Translations under genes and position numbers: made by a program
The notes under the pieces: model-generated
Told to the model about the DNA's origin: nothing
The model's input: the letters and a program-made list of their open reading frames with translations, nothing else
Database searches by the model: none
Assembly: GCA_937934165.1 (NCBI GenBank)
Contig: CALGZX010000036.1
Location: 1 to 12,987 of the forward strand
DNA length: 12,987 nt
Reading direction: 5' to 3'
Source: an uncultured Collinsella sp.
GTDB taxonomy: Bacteria > Actinomycetota > Coriobacteriia > Coriobacteriales > Coriobacteriaceae
In this document: positions 7,089 to 12,890 of the stretch, piece by piece
Layout: each line of letters starts with the position of its first letter
How positions within the stretch are numbered: the first letter of the stretch is position 1

Positions 7089-8042
7089 ATGACAACCAAG
7101 TACACCGACGCGCCGCGCACGCGCGTCATGACGCCGGCATCGCTCAACAACGGCGTGCACGAGAACCATTCCATCGGACAGACCATGGCCATCGCGCCCA
7201 AAAAGGGCCTGTTCGATGACATTTCCATTCCCCAGATCATCGCCGGCGCCGCAGCTGCTGCCACGAGCGTCGCGCTTGCCTCCAAGATTGGTATCGCTGG
7301 TTCAGTAATTGGTGCCGCCGTGAGCTCGGTCATCACCGTTGTGTCCTCGCAGGTCTACCGCCACTTTATCTCTGCCAGCGCCGAAGCAATCAAGGGCACG
7401 CATGCCGCTGTCGACTACCCTGCCGGCGCCTACGAGCCCGTTGAGCCCGATGTCGAGGAGCACCTAGGTGGCGCCGCGACAACGCAGGAGATGCGCCAGG
7501 TTGCGGGACGCGCGACCACGGCGCGTGTCGCCCCCAACAGCCTGCGCGCCAAGGCCGCGGCAGAGCGCAGCCAGACGCAAAAGAAGGTCATCGTCTTCTC
7601 GATCGCCATCGCCATCGTCGCAGTCATCGCCTGCGCTGGCGCCATCCTTATCACCACTGCCGGTGAGGGTCTGGGCGAGCGTCCCGAGCCAATCCTTTCG
7701 TCGCGCACGACCGAGAGCGATGCAAATGGCAACACCCAGTCGCAAGATCAGCAGGCACAGGCGGACGGCACGCAAGACAGTTCTACCTCTGCTGATTCGT
7801 CCTCGAACACCCAAAACCAATCGCAGGGCACCGATTCCTCTACGGCCAACAGCGGCACGCCGTCCGACACGACCGACTCAAGCCAAACGACTGACGGTTC
7901 ACAGCCGAACACGGGAGGCCAGACGAGCGACACCACGTCGGGAACGGGTGCAGCAGACAGTAGCAACACCAACAGCTCGAGCGGAACCGCGTCCGGCACG
8001 GCATCTGACAACTCGAGCCAAGGCACGGCATCGGGCAACTAA
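7089..8042 (+). CDS. Hypothetical membrane protein with glycine-zipper segment and Ser/Thr-rich tail
   Basis: I do not recognise this 317-residue protein. Residues 1-46 are polar. Residues 47-87 form a long Ala/Gly/Val-rich hydrophobic stretch with small residues at regular spacing (IAGAAAAATSVALA, then GIAGSVIGAAVSS), like glycine-zipper membrane helices in several actinobacterial hypothetical proteins. A polar, partly acidic region follows (100-165). Residues 167-190 form a second clear transmembrane segment preceded by KK. From about 200 to the end the chain is Ser/Thr/Gln/Asn/Gly-rich low complexity without hydrophobic stretches, probably an extracytoplasmic, possibly glycosylated tail. 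There is no LPXTG-type anchor. Start at 7089 is fixed by GGGAGGA 6-7 bases upstream; the open frame continues upstream without a ribosome binding site. It is monocistronic, with a terminator at 8077-8110. No function can be inferred from its neighbours. Confidence 0.75.
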   Translation: MTTKYTDAPRTRVMTPASLNNGVHENHSIGQTMAIAPKKGLFDDISIPQIIAGAAAAATSVALASKIGIAGSVIGAAVSSVITVVSSQVYRHFISASAEAIKGTHAAVDYPAGAYEPVEPDVEEHLGGAATTQEMRQVAGRATTARVAPNSLRAKAAAERSQTQKKVIVFSIAIAIVAVIACAGAILITTAGEGLGERPEPILSSRTTESDANGNTQSQDQQAQADGTQDSSTSADSSSNTQNQSQGTDSSTANSGTPSDTTDSSQTTDGSQPNTGGQTSDTTSGTGAADSSNTNSSSGTASGTASDNSSQGTASGN

Positions 8043-8076
8043 GCACATTTGCCTCTCATAGATAACCGACCTATAC

Positions 8077-8111
8077 AACGGGCGCGAATCGAAAGCGGTT
8101 CGCGCCCGTTT
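8077..8111 (+). terminator. Terminator after the 7089-8042 gene
   Basis: A 14-bp stem (AACGGGCGCGAATC with GGTTCGCGCCCGTT, one G-U pair) closes the loop GAAAGC and runs into a short TTT. The stem is very strong but the T-run is short, so efficiency is uncertain. It is almost symmetrical, so it could also block transcription from the other side. Confidence 0.7.
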
Positions 8112-8144
8112 GCCTTGGGCGCCGCCATGGCGAACGCCATGCGA

Positions 8145-8153
8145 TGGTAAGAT
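8145..8153 (+). promoter_or_regulatory. Extended -10 promoter of the 8183-9490 gene
   Basis: TGG followed by TAAGAT forms an extended -10; there is no -35 match. A 6-bp CATGGC/GCCATG inverted repeat (8126-8141) lies across the -35 position. The predicted start near 8160 falls inside the palindrome at 8155-8170. Confidence 0.45.
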
Positions 8154-8154
8154 G

Positions 8155-8170
8155 CTTTACATGTGTAAAG
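8155..8170. promoter_or_regulatory. Perfect 16-bp palindrome CTTTACATGTGTAAAG, candidate operator
   Basis: Two 7-bp arms around TG lie between the -10 and the ribosome binding site of the 8183 gene. The core fits TACA-NN-TGTA, the operator core bound by CopY/BlaI/MecI-type repressors. No such repressor gene is in the window, so the match in family is an inference. As RNA it would form a small hairpin beside the AGGAG. Confidence 0.45.
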
Positions 8171-8182
8171 AGGAGATTTGCC

Positions 8183-9490
8183 ATGAGCAAGACAATAGTT
8201 AGGCCCACGCTTTCGCTGGGCAACCACATCTATCTGTATCGCCTGCTGCGCGATGCGATTGGATGCGGCAAGCAAACGTTTATGACACAGGTCGAAGAGG
8301 CGCTCGCCGCCGGCGACATGACCGCTTATGACCTGGGCTTCGAGTCCACGCGTGAGCTGCTCGAGGAGCTCGACGACTGCATTAAGCTGACCGTCTTTAA
8401 GGGCGGCCGTCTGTATGCCACCGTCATCGCCAACGAGACTTGGGATGCCGCCCTTGCCAAGGGCGAGGACAAGCCCAAGGCAGCCAAGGGAGCCAAGCAG
8501 TCCTACAAAAAGAAAAAGCGCGGCGAGAAGGACCTCAAGGCCGTGCGTCCCAAGCACGTTAAGCGTCCCAAGCCAGAAACCATGGTTGAAGCCGTGCCGG
8601 AGCCCGAGCTCGAGACAGAGATCGAAGTCGCTATTGAGGTAACGGCAGAAGCAGAAACCGAAATCGCCGCCACGACCGATTCCGAAGTCATATCCGAGCA
8701 GGAAGCCACTGTGGAGCTCAATGAAGCGCCCAAGTCGACAACCAAAGAAGCCGCCAACCAACCCGAGACGCCTGCGTTCCAAAACAGCGATGTCTTTGGC
8801 AACGAGGGCGAGGACGATCAGTCCGACGAGCCCGCAGATCAAGACGCTACCGAGTCGGCGCCGGAGCCCGAGACGCCGCAGCCCGCCATCTCGCTCACGG
8901 TCGTCTATGACCCCGAGAACGCCAATGCCGGCATCACCACCATGGCATCCACGCCCATCGAGGCAAAGCCGAGGGTCGAGAACGAGAACGCGACGCAGGT
9001 TGAGGTTGAAACTGCAGCTGCAGACGCGCCCGTCACCGTGGAGCCCGTAGATTCCACGATCAAGCCGGACTCGACGCCGGAGCCCGCACCCGTCATCGAA
9101 TCCGTGCCCGCCGCTGCTTGCGACCAAATTCCCGCACCGGCACCGTCTCCGGCCCCCGCTGCAGCACCGGCCCCTGCACCCGCAGCTCCGACCATCCCCG
9201 AGGACTTCCCCATCGATTTCGCAACCGAGGTCTTCTGCCCCGGCCCGCTTCTGCACCAGCTGTCGACCTATCTCCCCTACGGCGCCGACACGCTCGGCAT
9301 CGTCGGCGAGTACTACTGGATTGCCCGCGAGCGCGGTTCCATCGAGGCCGCGCGAAACCGCGCAAGCTTCCCCCTGCACTATACGCAGGCCGGCGAGCGC
9401 CACGAAGTCACCGTGCGCATTCGCCGCAACACCACCGGTGGCCTCGGATCCACCTGGGCCATCGATAAAGTCGAAGAACCCGAGCAGTAA
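8183..9490 (+). CDS. Hypothetical protein: N-terminal domain, basic and acidic linkers, C-terminal domain
   Basis: Predicted 435-residue protein that I cannot name. Residues 1-95 look like a compact helical domain followed by a short hairpin (FMTQVEEALA, YDLGFESTRELLEELDD, IKLTVFKGGRLYATVI); the shape recalls small winged-helix or OST-HTH/LOTUS-like RNA-binding folds, which is only a resemblance. Residues 96-132 are strongly basic (KKKKRGEK, KHVKRPKP). Residues 133-310 are acidic and disordered-looking, rich in Glu, Thr, Ala and Pro, and 310-336 is a Pro-Ala repeat. Residues 336-435 form a second folded region (PGPLLHQLSTYLPYG, EYYWIARERGSIEAARNRASFPLHY, VTVRIRRNTTGGLGS). No signal peptide or membrane segment is seen, so it is probably cytoplasmic. 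AGGAG at 8171-8175, seven bases before the ATG at 8183, decides the start. A terminator follows at once. Confidence 0.8.
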   Translation: MSKTIVRPTLSLGNHIYLYRLLRDAIGCGKQTFMTQVEEALAAGDMTAYDLGFESTRELLEELDDCIKLTVFKGGRLYATVIANETWDAALAKGEDKPKAAKGAKQSYKKKKRGEKDLKAVRPKHVKRPKPETMVEAVPEPELETEIEVAIEVTAEAETEIAATTDSEVISEQEATVELNEAPKSTTKEAANQPETPAFQNSDVFGNEGEDDQSDEPADQDATESAPEPETPQPAISLTVVYDPENANAGITTMASTPIEAKPRVENENATQVEVETAAADAPVTVEPVDSTIKPDSTPEPAPVIESVPAAACDQIPAPAPSPAPAAAPAPAPAAPTIPEDFPIDFATEVFCPGPLLHQLSTYLPYGADTLGIVGEYYWIARERGSIEAARNRASFPLHYTQAGERHEVTVRIRRNTTGGLGSTWAIDKVEEPEQ

Positions 9491-9494
9491 CGAC

Positions 9495-9536
9495 AAACGA
9501 CTCAAATCCAAATCAGGATTTGAGCCGTTTTTATTT
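9495..9536 (+). terminator. Intrinsic terminator of the 8183-9490 gene
   Basis: The 9-bp stem CTCAAATCC/GGATTTGAG (9501-9509 and 9516-9524) with a 6-base loop is extended past an A-C mismatch by CG/CG and A-T pairs, then TTTTTATTT. It starts five bases after the stop codon. Confidence 0.9.
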
Positions 9537-9561
9537 GTTGATGTTGCGTAACCAACAGCGA

Positions 9562-9661
9562 GCGGGCCGCAAGTGCCCCAGGTTGCCGTGAAAGAGAAGC
9601 GACGCGTACTTCGGTACGCGAGCGACGGCTTGAACGGCAAGATGGGGTGCTTGCGACCCGC
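9562..9661. repeat. 100-bp near-palindrome with UUCG tip, intergenic structured element
   Basis: The arms pair almost end to end: GCGGG/CCCGC, CGCAAG/CTTGCG, two wobbles, CCCCA/TGGGG, a 2x2 internal loop, TTGCCGT/ACGGCAA, AAGC/GCTT, an asymmetric loop, then CGCGTAC-TTCG-GTACGCG. This is about 36 base pairs in a single long hairpin. On the plus strand the tip is C(UUCG)G, the very stable tetraloop. It lies between convergent genes, after the terminator at 9495-9536. It is too long for a plain terminator and has no T-run. It could be an interspersed palindromic element (REP/BIME-like), a small non-autonomous mobile element, or the 3' end of the ettA transcript. I cannot name a family. Confidence 0.75.
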
Positions 9662-9674
9662 GCAGCGTCGAGCA

Positions 9675-9701
9675 GTTACGCGGTTTGGAAAACCGCGTAA
9701 C
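9675..9701 (-). other. Perfect 12-bp hairpin abutting the ettA stop
   Basis: GTTACGCGGTTT pairs with AAACCGCGTAAC around a 3-base loop, starting four bases after the ettA stop (minus strand). There is no T-run, so it is more likely a 3'-end stabiliser or part of the neighbouring palindromic element than a standard terminator. Its left arm can alternatively pair with GCGTAAC at 9546-9552, on the far side of the 100-bp palindrome. Confidence 0.6.
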
Positions 9702-9704
9702 GAT

Positions 9705-11384
9705 CTAATCGCGCGTGAGCTTGCGGTGGATACGATGCGGCTGGGCTGCGTCCTCGCCTAGGCGCTCGATGCGGTTGGCCTGATAGGCCTCGAAGTTGCC
9801 CTCGAACCAATACCAGTTGCCCGGATTCTCGTCGGTGCCCTCCCACGCCAGAATGTGCGTAGCGACGCGGTCCAGGAACATACGGTCGTGGCTAATAACC
9901 ACCGAGCAGCCCGGGAACTCGAGCAGCGCCGCCTCGAGTGAGGACAGCGTCTCGACGTCGAGATCATTCGTGGGCTCGTCGAGGAGCAGCAGGTTGCCGC
10001 CCTGCTTGAGCGTGAGCGCCAGGTTCAGACGATTGCGCTCACCACCGGAGAGTACGCCAGCGCGCTTCTGCTGGTCCTGGCCCTTAAAGCCAAAGCTCGC
10101 CACGTACGCGCGGCTGGGGACCTCGGTCTCGCCGACCATCATGTGGTCCAGGCCATCCGAGACGACCTCCCACAGGTTCTTGTCGGGATCGATGCCAGAA
10201 CGGTTCTGATCGACATAGGAAATCTTGACGGTCTCGCCCACCTCGAGCTCGCCCGAAGTCAGTGGCTCCAGGCCCACGATGGTCTTGAAGAGCGTAGTCT
10301 TGCCCACACCGTTGGGGCCGATGACGCCCACGATGCCGTTACGCGGCAGGGTGAAAGAAAGGTCGTCGATGAGCACGCGACCGTCGAATTCCTTGTGCAG
10401 GTGATGGGCCTCGAGCACCTTGTTACCCAAACGCGGTCCAACGGGAATGCGGATATCGGTCCAGTCGAGCTTCTGGCTTGCGCGGGCCTCGGCCTCCATC
10501 TCCTCGTAGCGAGCCAGACGGGCCTTATTCTTTGCCTGGCGAGCCTTGGGCGAGCTGCGTACCCACTCGAGCTCGGCCTCCATGCGCTTGGCGAGCTTGG
10601 CATCGCGGTTACCCTGTGCCTCGATACGCGCGGCCTTGGTCTCCAGATACGTGGAGTAGTTGCCCTTGTAGGGATAAAGGTGACCGCGGTCGACCTCGCA
10701 GATCCACTCGGCAACGTTATCCAGGAAGTAGCGATCGTGCGTGACGGCCAGAACGGCGCCCTGGTAGTTGTGCAGGAAGTGCTCGAGCCACAGGATCGAC
10801 TCGGCGTCCAGGTGGTTCGTAGGCTCGTCGAGTAGCAGCAGGTCGGGAGCCTCGAGCAGCAGCTTGCACAGGGCCACGCGACGGCGCTCGCCGCCGGAAA
10901 GCACATTAACCGGCATGTCAGAATCGGGCAGCTGCAGGGCGTCCATGGCCTGGCCGAGCTTGGAATCGATATCCCAGCCGTCAGCAGCGTCGATCTCGTC
11001 CTGGAGCTTGCCCATCTCGGCCATGAGGGCGTCCATGTCGCAGTCCGGGTCGCACATCTCCTCGCCGATCTTGTTGAAGCGATCGACCTTGGCAATCATA
11101 TCGCCAAACGCCATGCGCACGTTCTCGATGACGGTCTTGTCGTCGTCGAGCGGCGGCTCCTGCTGCAGGATACCCACGGTGTAGCCGGGGGTGAGCCTGG
11201 CATCGCCGTTGGAGACCTCCTCGATGCCGGCCATGATCTTGAGCAGGGTCGACTTGCCCATACCGTTGGGGCCCACGACGCCGATCTTGGCACCGGGGTA
11301 GAAGCTCAGGGTCACGTCGTCAAGGATCACCTTGTCGCCATGGGCCTTGCGAGCCTGATACATCTGGTAGATAAACTCCGCCAT
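9705..11384 (-). CDS. ettA: Energy-dependent translational throttle protein EttA (ABC-F ATPase)
   Basis: Predicted 559-residue cytoplasmic ABC-F protein that binds the ribosomal E site and couples translation to ATP/ADP level. The first ATPase domain has Walker A GPNGMGKS at 38-45, signature LSGGER at 162-167 and LLLLDEPTN with Glu187. The second has GPNGVGKT at 356-363, LSGGER at 445-450 and Glu470 in LLLLDEPTN. An Arm-like insertion lies at about 95-140. The linker carries EWVRSSPKARQAKNKARL (273-290), the P-site tRNA interaction motif that separates EttA from other ABC-F proteins. Length matches E. coli EttA (555). There is no long antibiotic-resistance-type linker. Start at 11384 has GAAAGGA upstream at a rather long distance (about 12 bases). 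It is convergent with the 8183 gene and separated from the SdpI operon by a terminator. Confidence 0.96.
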   Translation of the reverse strand: MAEFIYQMYQARKAHGDKVILDDVTLSFYPGAKIGVVGPNGMGKSTLLKIMAGIEEVSNGDARLTPGYTVGILQQEPPLDDDKTVIENVRMAFGDMIAKVDRFNKIGEEMCDPDCDMDALMAEMGKLQDEIDAADGWDIDSKLGQAMDALQLPDSDMPVNVLSGGERRRVALCKLLLEAPDLLLLDEPTNHLDAESILWLEHFLHNYQGAVLAVTHDRYFLDNVAEWICEVDRGHLYPYKGNYSTYLETKAARIEAQGNRDAKLAKRMEAELEWVRSSPKARQAKNKARLARYEEMEAEARASQKLDWTDIRIPVGPRLGNKVLEAHHLHKEFDGRVLIDDLSFTLPRNGIVGVIGPNGVGKTTLFKTIVGLEPLTSGELEVGETVKISYVDQNRSGIDPDKNLWEVVSDGLDHMMVGETEVPSRAYVASFGFKGQDQQKRAGVLSGGERNRLNLALTLKQGGNLLLLDEPTNDLDVETLSSLEAALLEFPGCSVVISHDRMFLDRVATHILAWEGTDENPGNWYWFEGNFEAYQANRIERLGEDAAQPHRIHRKLTRD

Positions 11385-11475
11385 ATGTCTGTTCTATCCT
11401 TTCTACCTGCTGTTTCCCTATTCTTGATTCGCTTTAGTGGAAACGAAATGAGAAAACCAGCTCTGAAACGTAACG

Positions 11476-11502
11476 AAAAAGGGGCATGGTTGCCCATACC
11501 CC
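11476..11502 (-). terminator. Intrinsic terminator of the SdpR/SdpI-like operon
   Basis: On the minus strand GGGG, one mismatch, ATGG, a 4-base loop, CCAT, CCCC, followed by TTTTT. It lies 66 bases after the SdpI-like stop and about 90 bases before ettA, so ettA must start from its own promoter in 11385-11475. I could not place that promoter reliably. Confidence 0.85.
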
Positions 11503-11568
11503 CTAATACTACCTGGGAAAAGTCCCCCGGAACATACCATGAACTGCGTACGCTAGTTTTCCGCAACC

Positions 11569-12273
11569 TTAACGAGCGGCTCGCTGCGATTTGCGCCACA
11601 ACAGATACGAGCAGACGTAGACGGCTCCAACCGAACCAAACGCCAGAACCGCAATCACCGCGGCGACGACTTCACTCGAAAGCATGCTGCCTGCCACGCC
11701 CATCACAATCAGGCCAATACCCAGCACCATAAAGCAGGCGCCGCCAAAACGCTGCGTACGGCGCCAGTTCTCGGGATCGGCAAGCGCCCAGGGTGTCTTG
11801 ATACCGAGCGTATAGTTCTGCTTCACACGCGGCAAGTAGTTGCCTACGCCGATGAACAGCAAACCGACAACACCGGAAATCAGCACGTTAACCGAACCGA
11901 CCGCCGGCACCACGCCCCAGACCGTAAGCTCTCCCAGCCAGCTTATGGCGCACATGAACAAGGTGAAGGCGATTACGAAGCCCTGGTAGAACTTGCCCGA
12001 GGTTCGATATGCCTCACCTTTGGGGTCGATGCGCGGCACCACACAGAACATTGCGAGAAGCGCCAGAGGCAGCACGCCGAGCGCGGAGGCCATCCAGCTA
12101 GGACCCCAACCGTCGACGGCGCCGTTCGCGCCCCAGTGCGTGGGAATCTGCGCAGGCAAGCTCGGCATCACCATGAGGTGCGCTACGACATTGGCGACGC
12201 ACAGAGCGACCAGCGCAATCCACACGCGCGACGATACCCCCGTGGGGTGAATGCCCTTGTTTTCGTTATTCAT
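11569..12273 (-). CDS. SdpI-family integral membrane protein (DUF1648 + SdpI)
   Basis: Predicted 234-residue membrane protein with about six transmembrane segments (roughly 17-36, 62-80, 98-116, 124-143, 180-197, 203-225). The DUF1648 signature PAQIPTHWGANGAVDGWG is at 40-57. The SdpI-domain signature is at 144-178 (GNYLPRVKQNYTLGIKTPW, then ADPENWRRTQRFGG). In Bacillus subtilis SdpI gives immunity to the SdpC killing peptide and sequesters the repressor SdpR at the membrane; most homologues elsewhere are of unknown role. ATG at 12273 has AAGGTGA five bases upstream and overlaps the end of the regulator gene by 8 bases (ATGAATAA junction), so the two are translationally coupled. A GTG three codons upstream is possible but less well placed. 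No SdpC-like toxin gene is seen, although a different small hydrophobic peptide gene lies divergently at 12711. Confidence 0.92.
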   Translation of the reverse strand: MNNENKGIHPTGVSSRVWIALVALCVANVVAHLMVMPSLPAQIPTHWGANGAVDGWGPSWMASALGVLPLALLAMFCVVPRIDPKGEAYRTSGKFYQGFVIAFTLFMCAISWLGELTVWGVVPAVGSVNVLISGVVGLLFIGVGNYLPRVKQNYTLGIKTPWALADPENWRRTQRFGGACFMVLGIGLIVMGVAGSMLSSEVVAAVIAVLAFGSVGAVYVCSYLLWRKSQRAAR

Positions 12274-12544
12274 CCTTATCACCTTCAGTGTTTGTAAAGC
12301 TCATAAACCAGCCAATTAAATCCTGCATGACGGTGGTGTTTAAGCTGTATACGATGTTTTGGCCATGGCGCTCGTCGGTCACCAACCCGGCGTTTTTGAG
12401 CGTCGCCAAGTGATGGCTGAGCGACGGCTTACTGATATCGAAATGCTCGGCAAGCTCCCCCGCCGTGCAATTGCCCTCGCGCAGCAACTCCAAAATGCGC
12501 CGTCGCGCTGGATCGGCAAGCGCCTTAAAACCCTCTCCCGGCAT
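12266..12544 (-). CDS. ArsR-type winged-helix autorepressor, SdpR family
   Basis: Predicted 92-residue dimeric DNA-binding repressor. FKALADPARRRILELLREG at 6-24 and the recognition helix region ISKPSLSHHLATLKNAGLV at 37-55 are standard ArsR-family elements, followed by the beta wing (ERHGQNIVYSL, 58-68). There are no metal-binding cysteine clusters of the ArsR/SmtB kind (only Cys26), which fits SdpR-type members. Its tail overlaps the SdpI-like gene. Start: ATG at 12544 preceded by AGGAGG four bases away; a start at 12562 is possible but would place that ribosome binding site inside the gene. The promoter at 12579-12607 overlaps a 24-bp inverted repeat, consistent with self-repression. Confidence 0.93.
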   Translation of the reverse strand: MPGEGFKALADPARRRILELLREGNCTAGELAEHFDISKPSLSHHLATLKNAGLVTDERHGQNIVYSLNTTVMQDLIGWFMSFTNTEGDKDE

Positions 12545-12578
12545 AAGACCTCCTCTCATCATCTCTCATGACGCGCAC

Positions 12579-12607
12579 ACTATACTCGATATTTAGATGT
12601 TTGTCTA
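12579..12607 (-). promoter_or_regulatory. Promoter of the SdpR/SdpI-like operon
   Basis: On the minus strand TAGACA (12602-12607), 17-base spacer, TATAGT (12579-12584), each five of six to consensus. The start would be near 12572, with a leader of about 28 nt. Confidence 0.7.
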
Positions 12608-12612
12608 ACTAT
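12589..12612. promoter_or_regulatory. Inverted-repeat operator candidate for the SdpR-like repressor
   Basis: ATATTTAGA, six bases, TCTAACTAT: eight of nine positions in the arms are complementary. It covers the -35 box and most of the spacer of the operon promoter, where an ArsR-family dimer would block RNA polymerase. A further ATCTAA half-site lies at 12611-12616. Confidence 0.5.
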
Positions 12613-12630
12613 CTAATACAGGAACATCTA

Positions 12631-12659
12631 TAGAACATTCGTTCGCCTTTAGCTACAAT
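12631..12659 (+). promoter_or_regulatory. Candidate promoter of the small-peptide gene
   Basis: TACAAT at 12654-12659 is a good -10; the -35 at 17 bases (TAGAAC, 12631-12636) matches only half. Transcription would start near 12666, at the second base of the 13-nt repeat, giving a 5' leader of about 45 nt. Confidence 0.5.
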
Positions 12660-12664
12660 GGGAG

Positions 12665-12677
12665 TTGAAGCAGATGG
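12665..12677 (+). repeat. 13-bp inverted repeat, left arm (TTGAAGCAGATGG)
   Basis: The identical sequence occurs on the minus strand at 12878-12890. Each copy begins immediately after or overlaps a predicted -10 box, so each would sit at the 5' end of one of the two convergent transcripts. Confidence 0.8.
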
Positions 12678-12682
12678 GCCAG

Positions 12683-12703
12683 CTCCCTCTATCCGAGAAG
12701 GAG
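12683..12703 (+). promoter_or_regulatory. Leader hairpin sequestering the ribosome binding site
   Basis: CTCCCTCT (12683-12690) can pair with AGAAGGAG (12696-12703) at seven of eight positions around the 5-base loop ATCCG. The right arm contains the Shine-Dalgarno AAGGAG, seven bases before the ATG at 12711. Such self-sequestration is a common trait of type I toxin messengers. Confidence 0.65.
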
Positions 12704-12710
12704 ATGGACT

Positions 12711-12797
12711 ATGAGTATTGACGATGTCCTGACGTTGTTATTGCTTGTAATCGCGGCTGTGGAGCTCGGCATCCACATTGGAGGTCGAATGAAATAG
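12711..12797 (+). CDS. Small hydrophobic peptide, candidate type I toxin (28 aa)
   Basis: A 28-residue reading frame: acidic N-terminus (MSIDD), hydrophobic helix at about 6-17 (VLTLLLLVIAAV), then ELGIHIG and a basic end (GGRMK). Size, single membrane helix and charged tail are those of type I toxins such as Fst, the holin-like toxins, BsrH or TisB, and the N-terminus loosely resembles the holin-like group, but I cannot place it in a family. AAGGAG at 12698-12703 is ideally spaced and can be hidden in a hairpin. A convergent RNA is predicted opposite the 3' end. It is divergent from the SdpR/SdpI-like operon. It could instead be a harmless small membrane peptide or leader peptide; the surrounding structure argues for a toxin. 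Confidence 0.65.
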   Translation: MSIDDVLTLLLLVIAAVELGIHIGGRMK

Positions 12798-12823
12798 CCG
12801 CCCCCGCGTAATGCGAAGACGGC
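12791..12823 (-). terminator. Terminator of the candidate antisense RNA
   Basis: On the minus strand GCCGTCTTCGC pairs fully with GCGGGGGCGGC (11 pairs, three of them G-U) around ATTAC, followed by TATTTC. On the plus strand the three wobbles become C-A mismatches, so the structure is specific to minus-strand RNA. It overlaps the stop codon of the peptide gene. Confidence 0.65.
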
Positions 12824-12884
12824 CACTTCTCACGCTACAAACGTGTTTCGGAGTTGGCTAACCCGCGGCAACGGGCGCCATCTG
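12791..12884 (-). ncRNA. Candidate antisense RNA antitoxin
   Basis: Predicted from promoter and terminator: start near 12883, end in the T-rich tail at 12791-12796, about 93 nt. It could form a 5' hairpin (TGGC, CCCG / CGGG, GCCA; 12855-12880), a short CACG/CGTG hairpin in the middle, and the terminator stem at 12797-12823. It is complementary to the last codon region and 3' untranslated part of the small-peptide messenger, the 3'-overlap layout known for bsrG/SR4 and txpA/RatA. It has no reading frame with a ribosome binding site. Confidence 0.55.
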
Positions 12885-12890
12885 CTTCAA
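12878..12890 (-). repeat. 13-bp inverted repeat, right arm
   Basis: TTGAAGCAGATGG on the minus strand, matching 12665-12677. It starts at the last base of the antisense -10 box. If the peptide messenger reads this far, its 3' end can pair with its own 5' end. Confidence 0.8.

Noticed and set aside
7700..8040. Tandem DNA repeats in the Ser/Thr-rich tail
   Set aside because: Residue composition is biased but the codons vary and no regular repeat unit is visible.
8039..9640. Minus-strand 533-codon open frame opposite the 8183-9490 gene
   Set aside because: Cys/Arg/Gly-rich composition and no domain; it would run through the 9495-9536 terminator and begin inside the palindrome. The plus-strand gene has a promoter, ribosome binding site and terminator.
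12811..12861. Sixteen-codon plus-strand frame after the small peptide gene
   Set aside because: No ribosome binding site, Arg-rich start, and it lies within the predicted antisense overlap; most likely chance.
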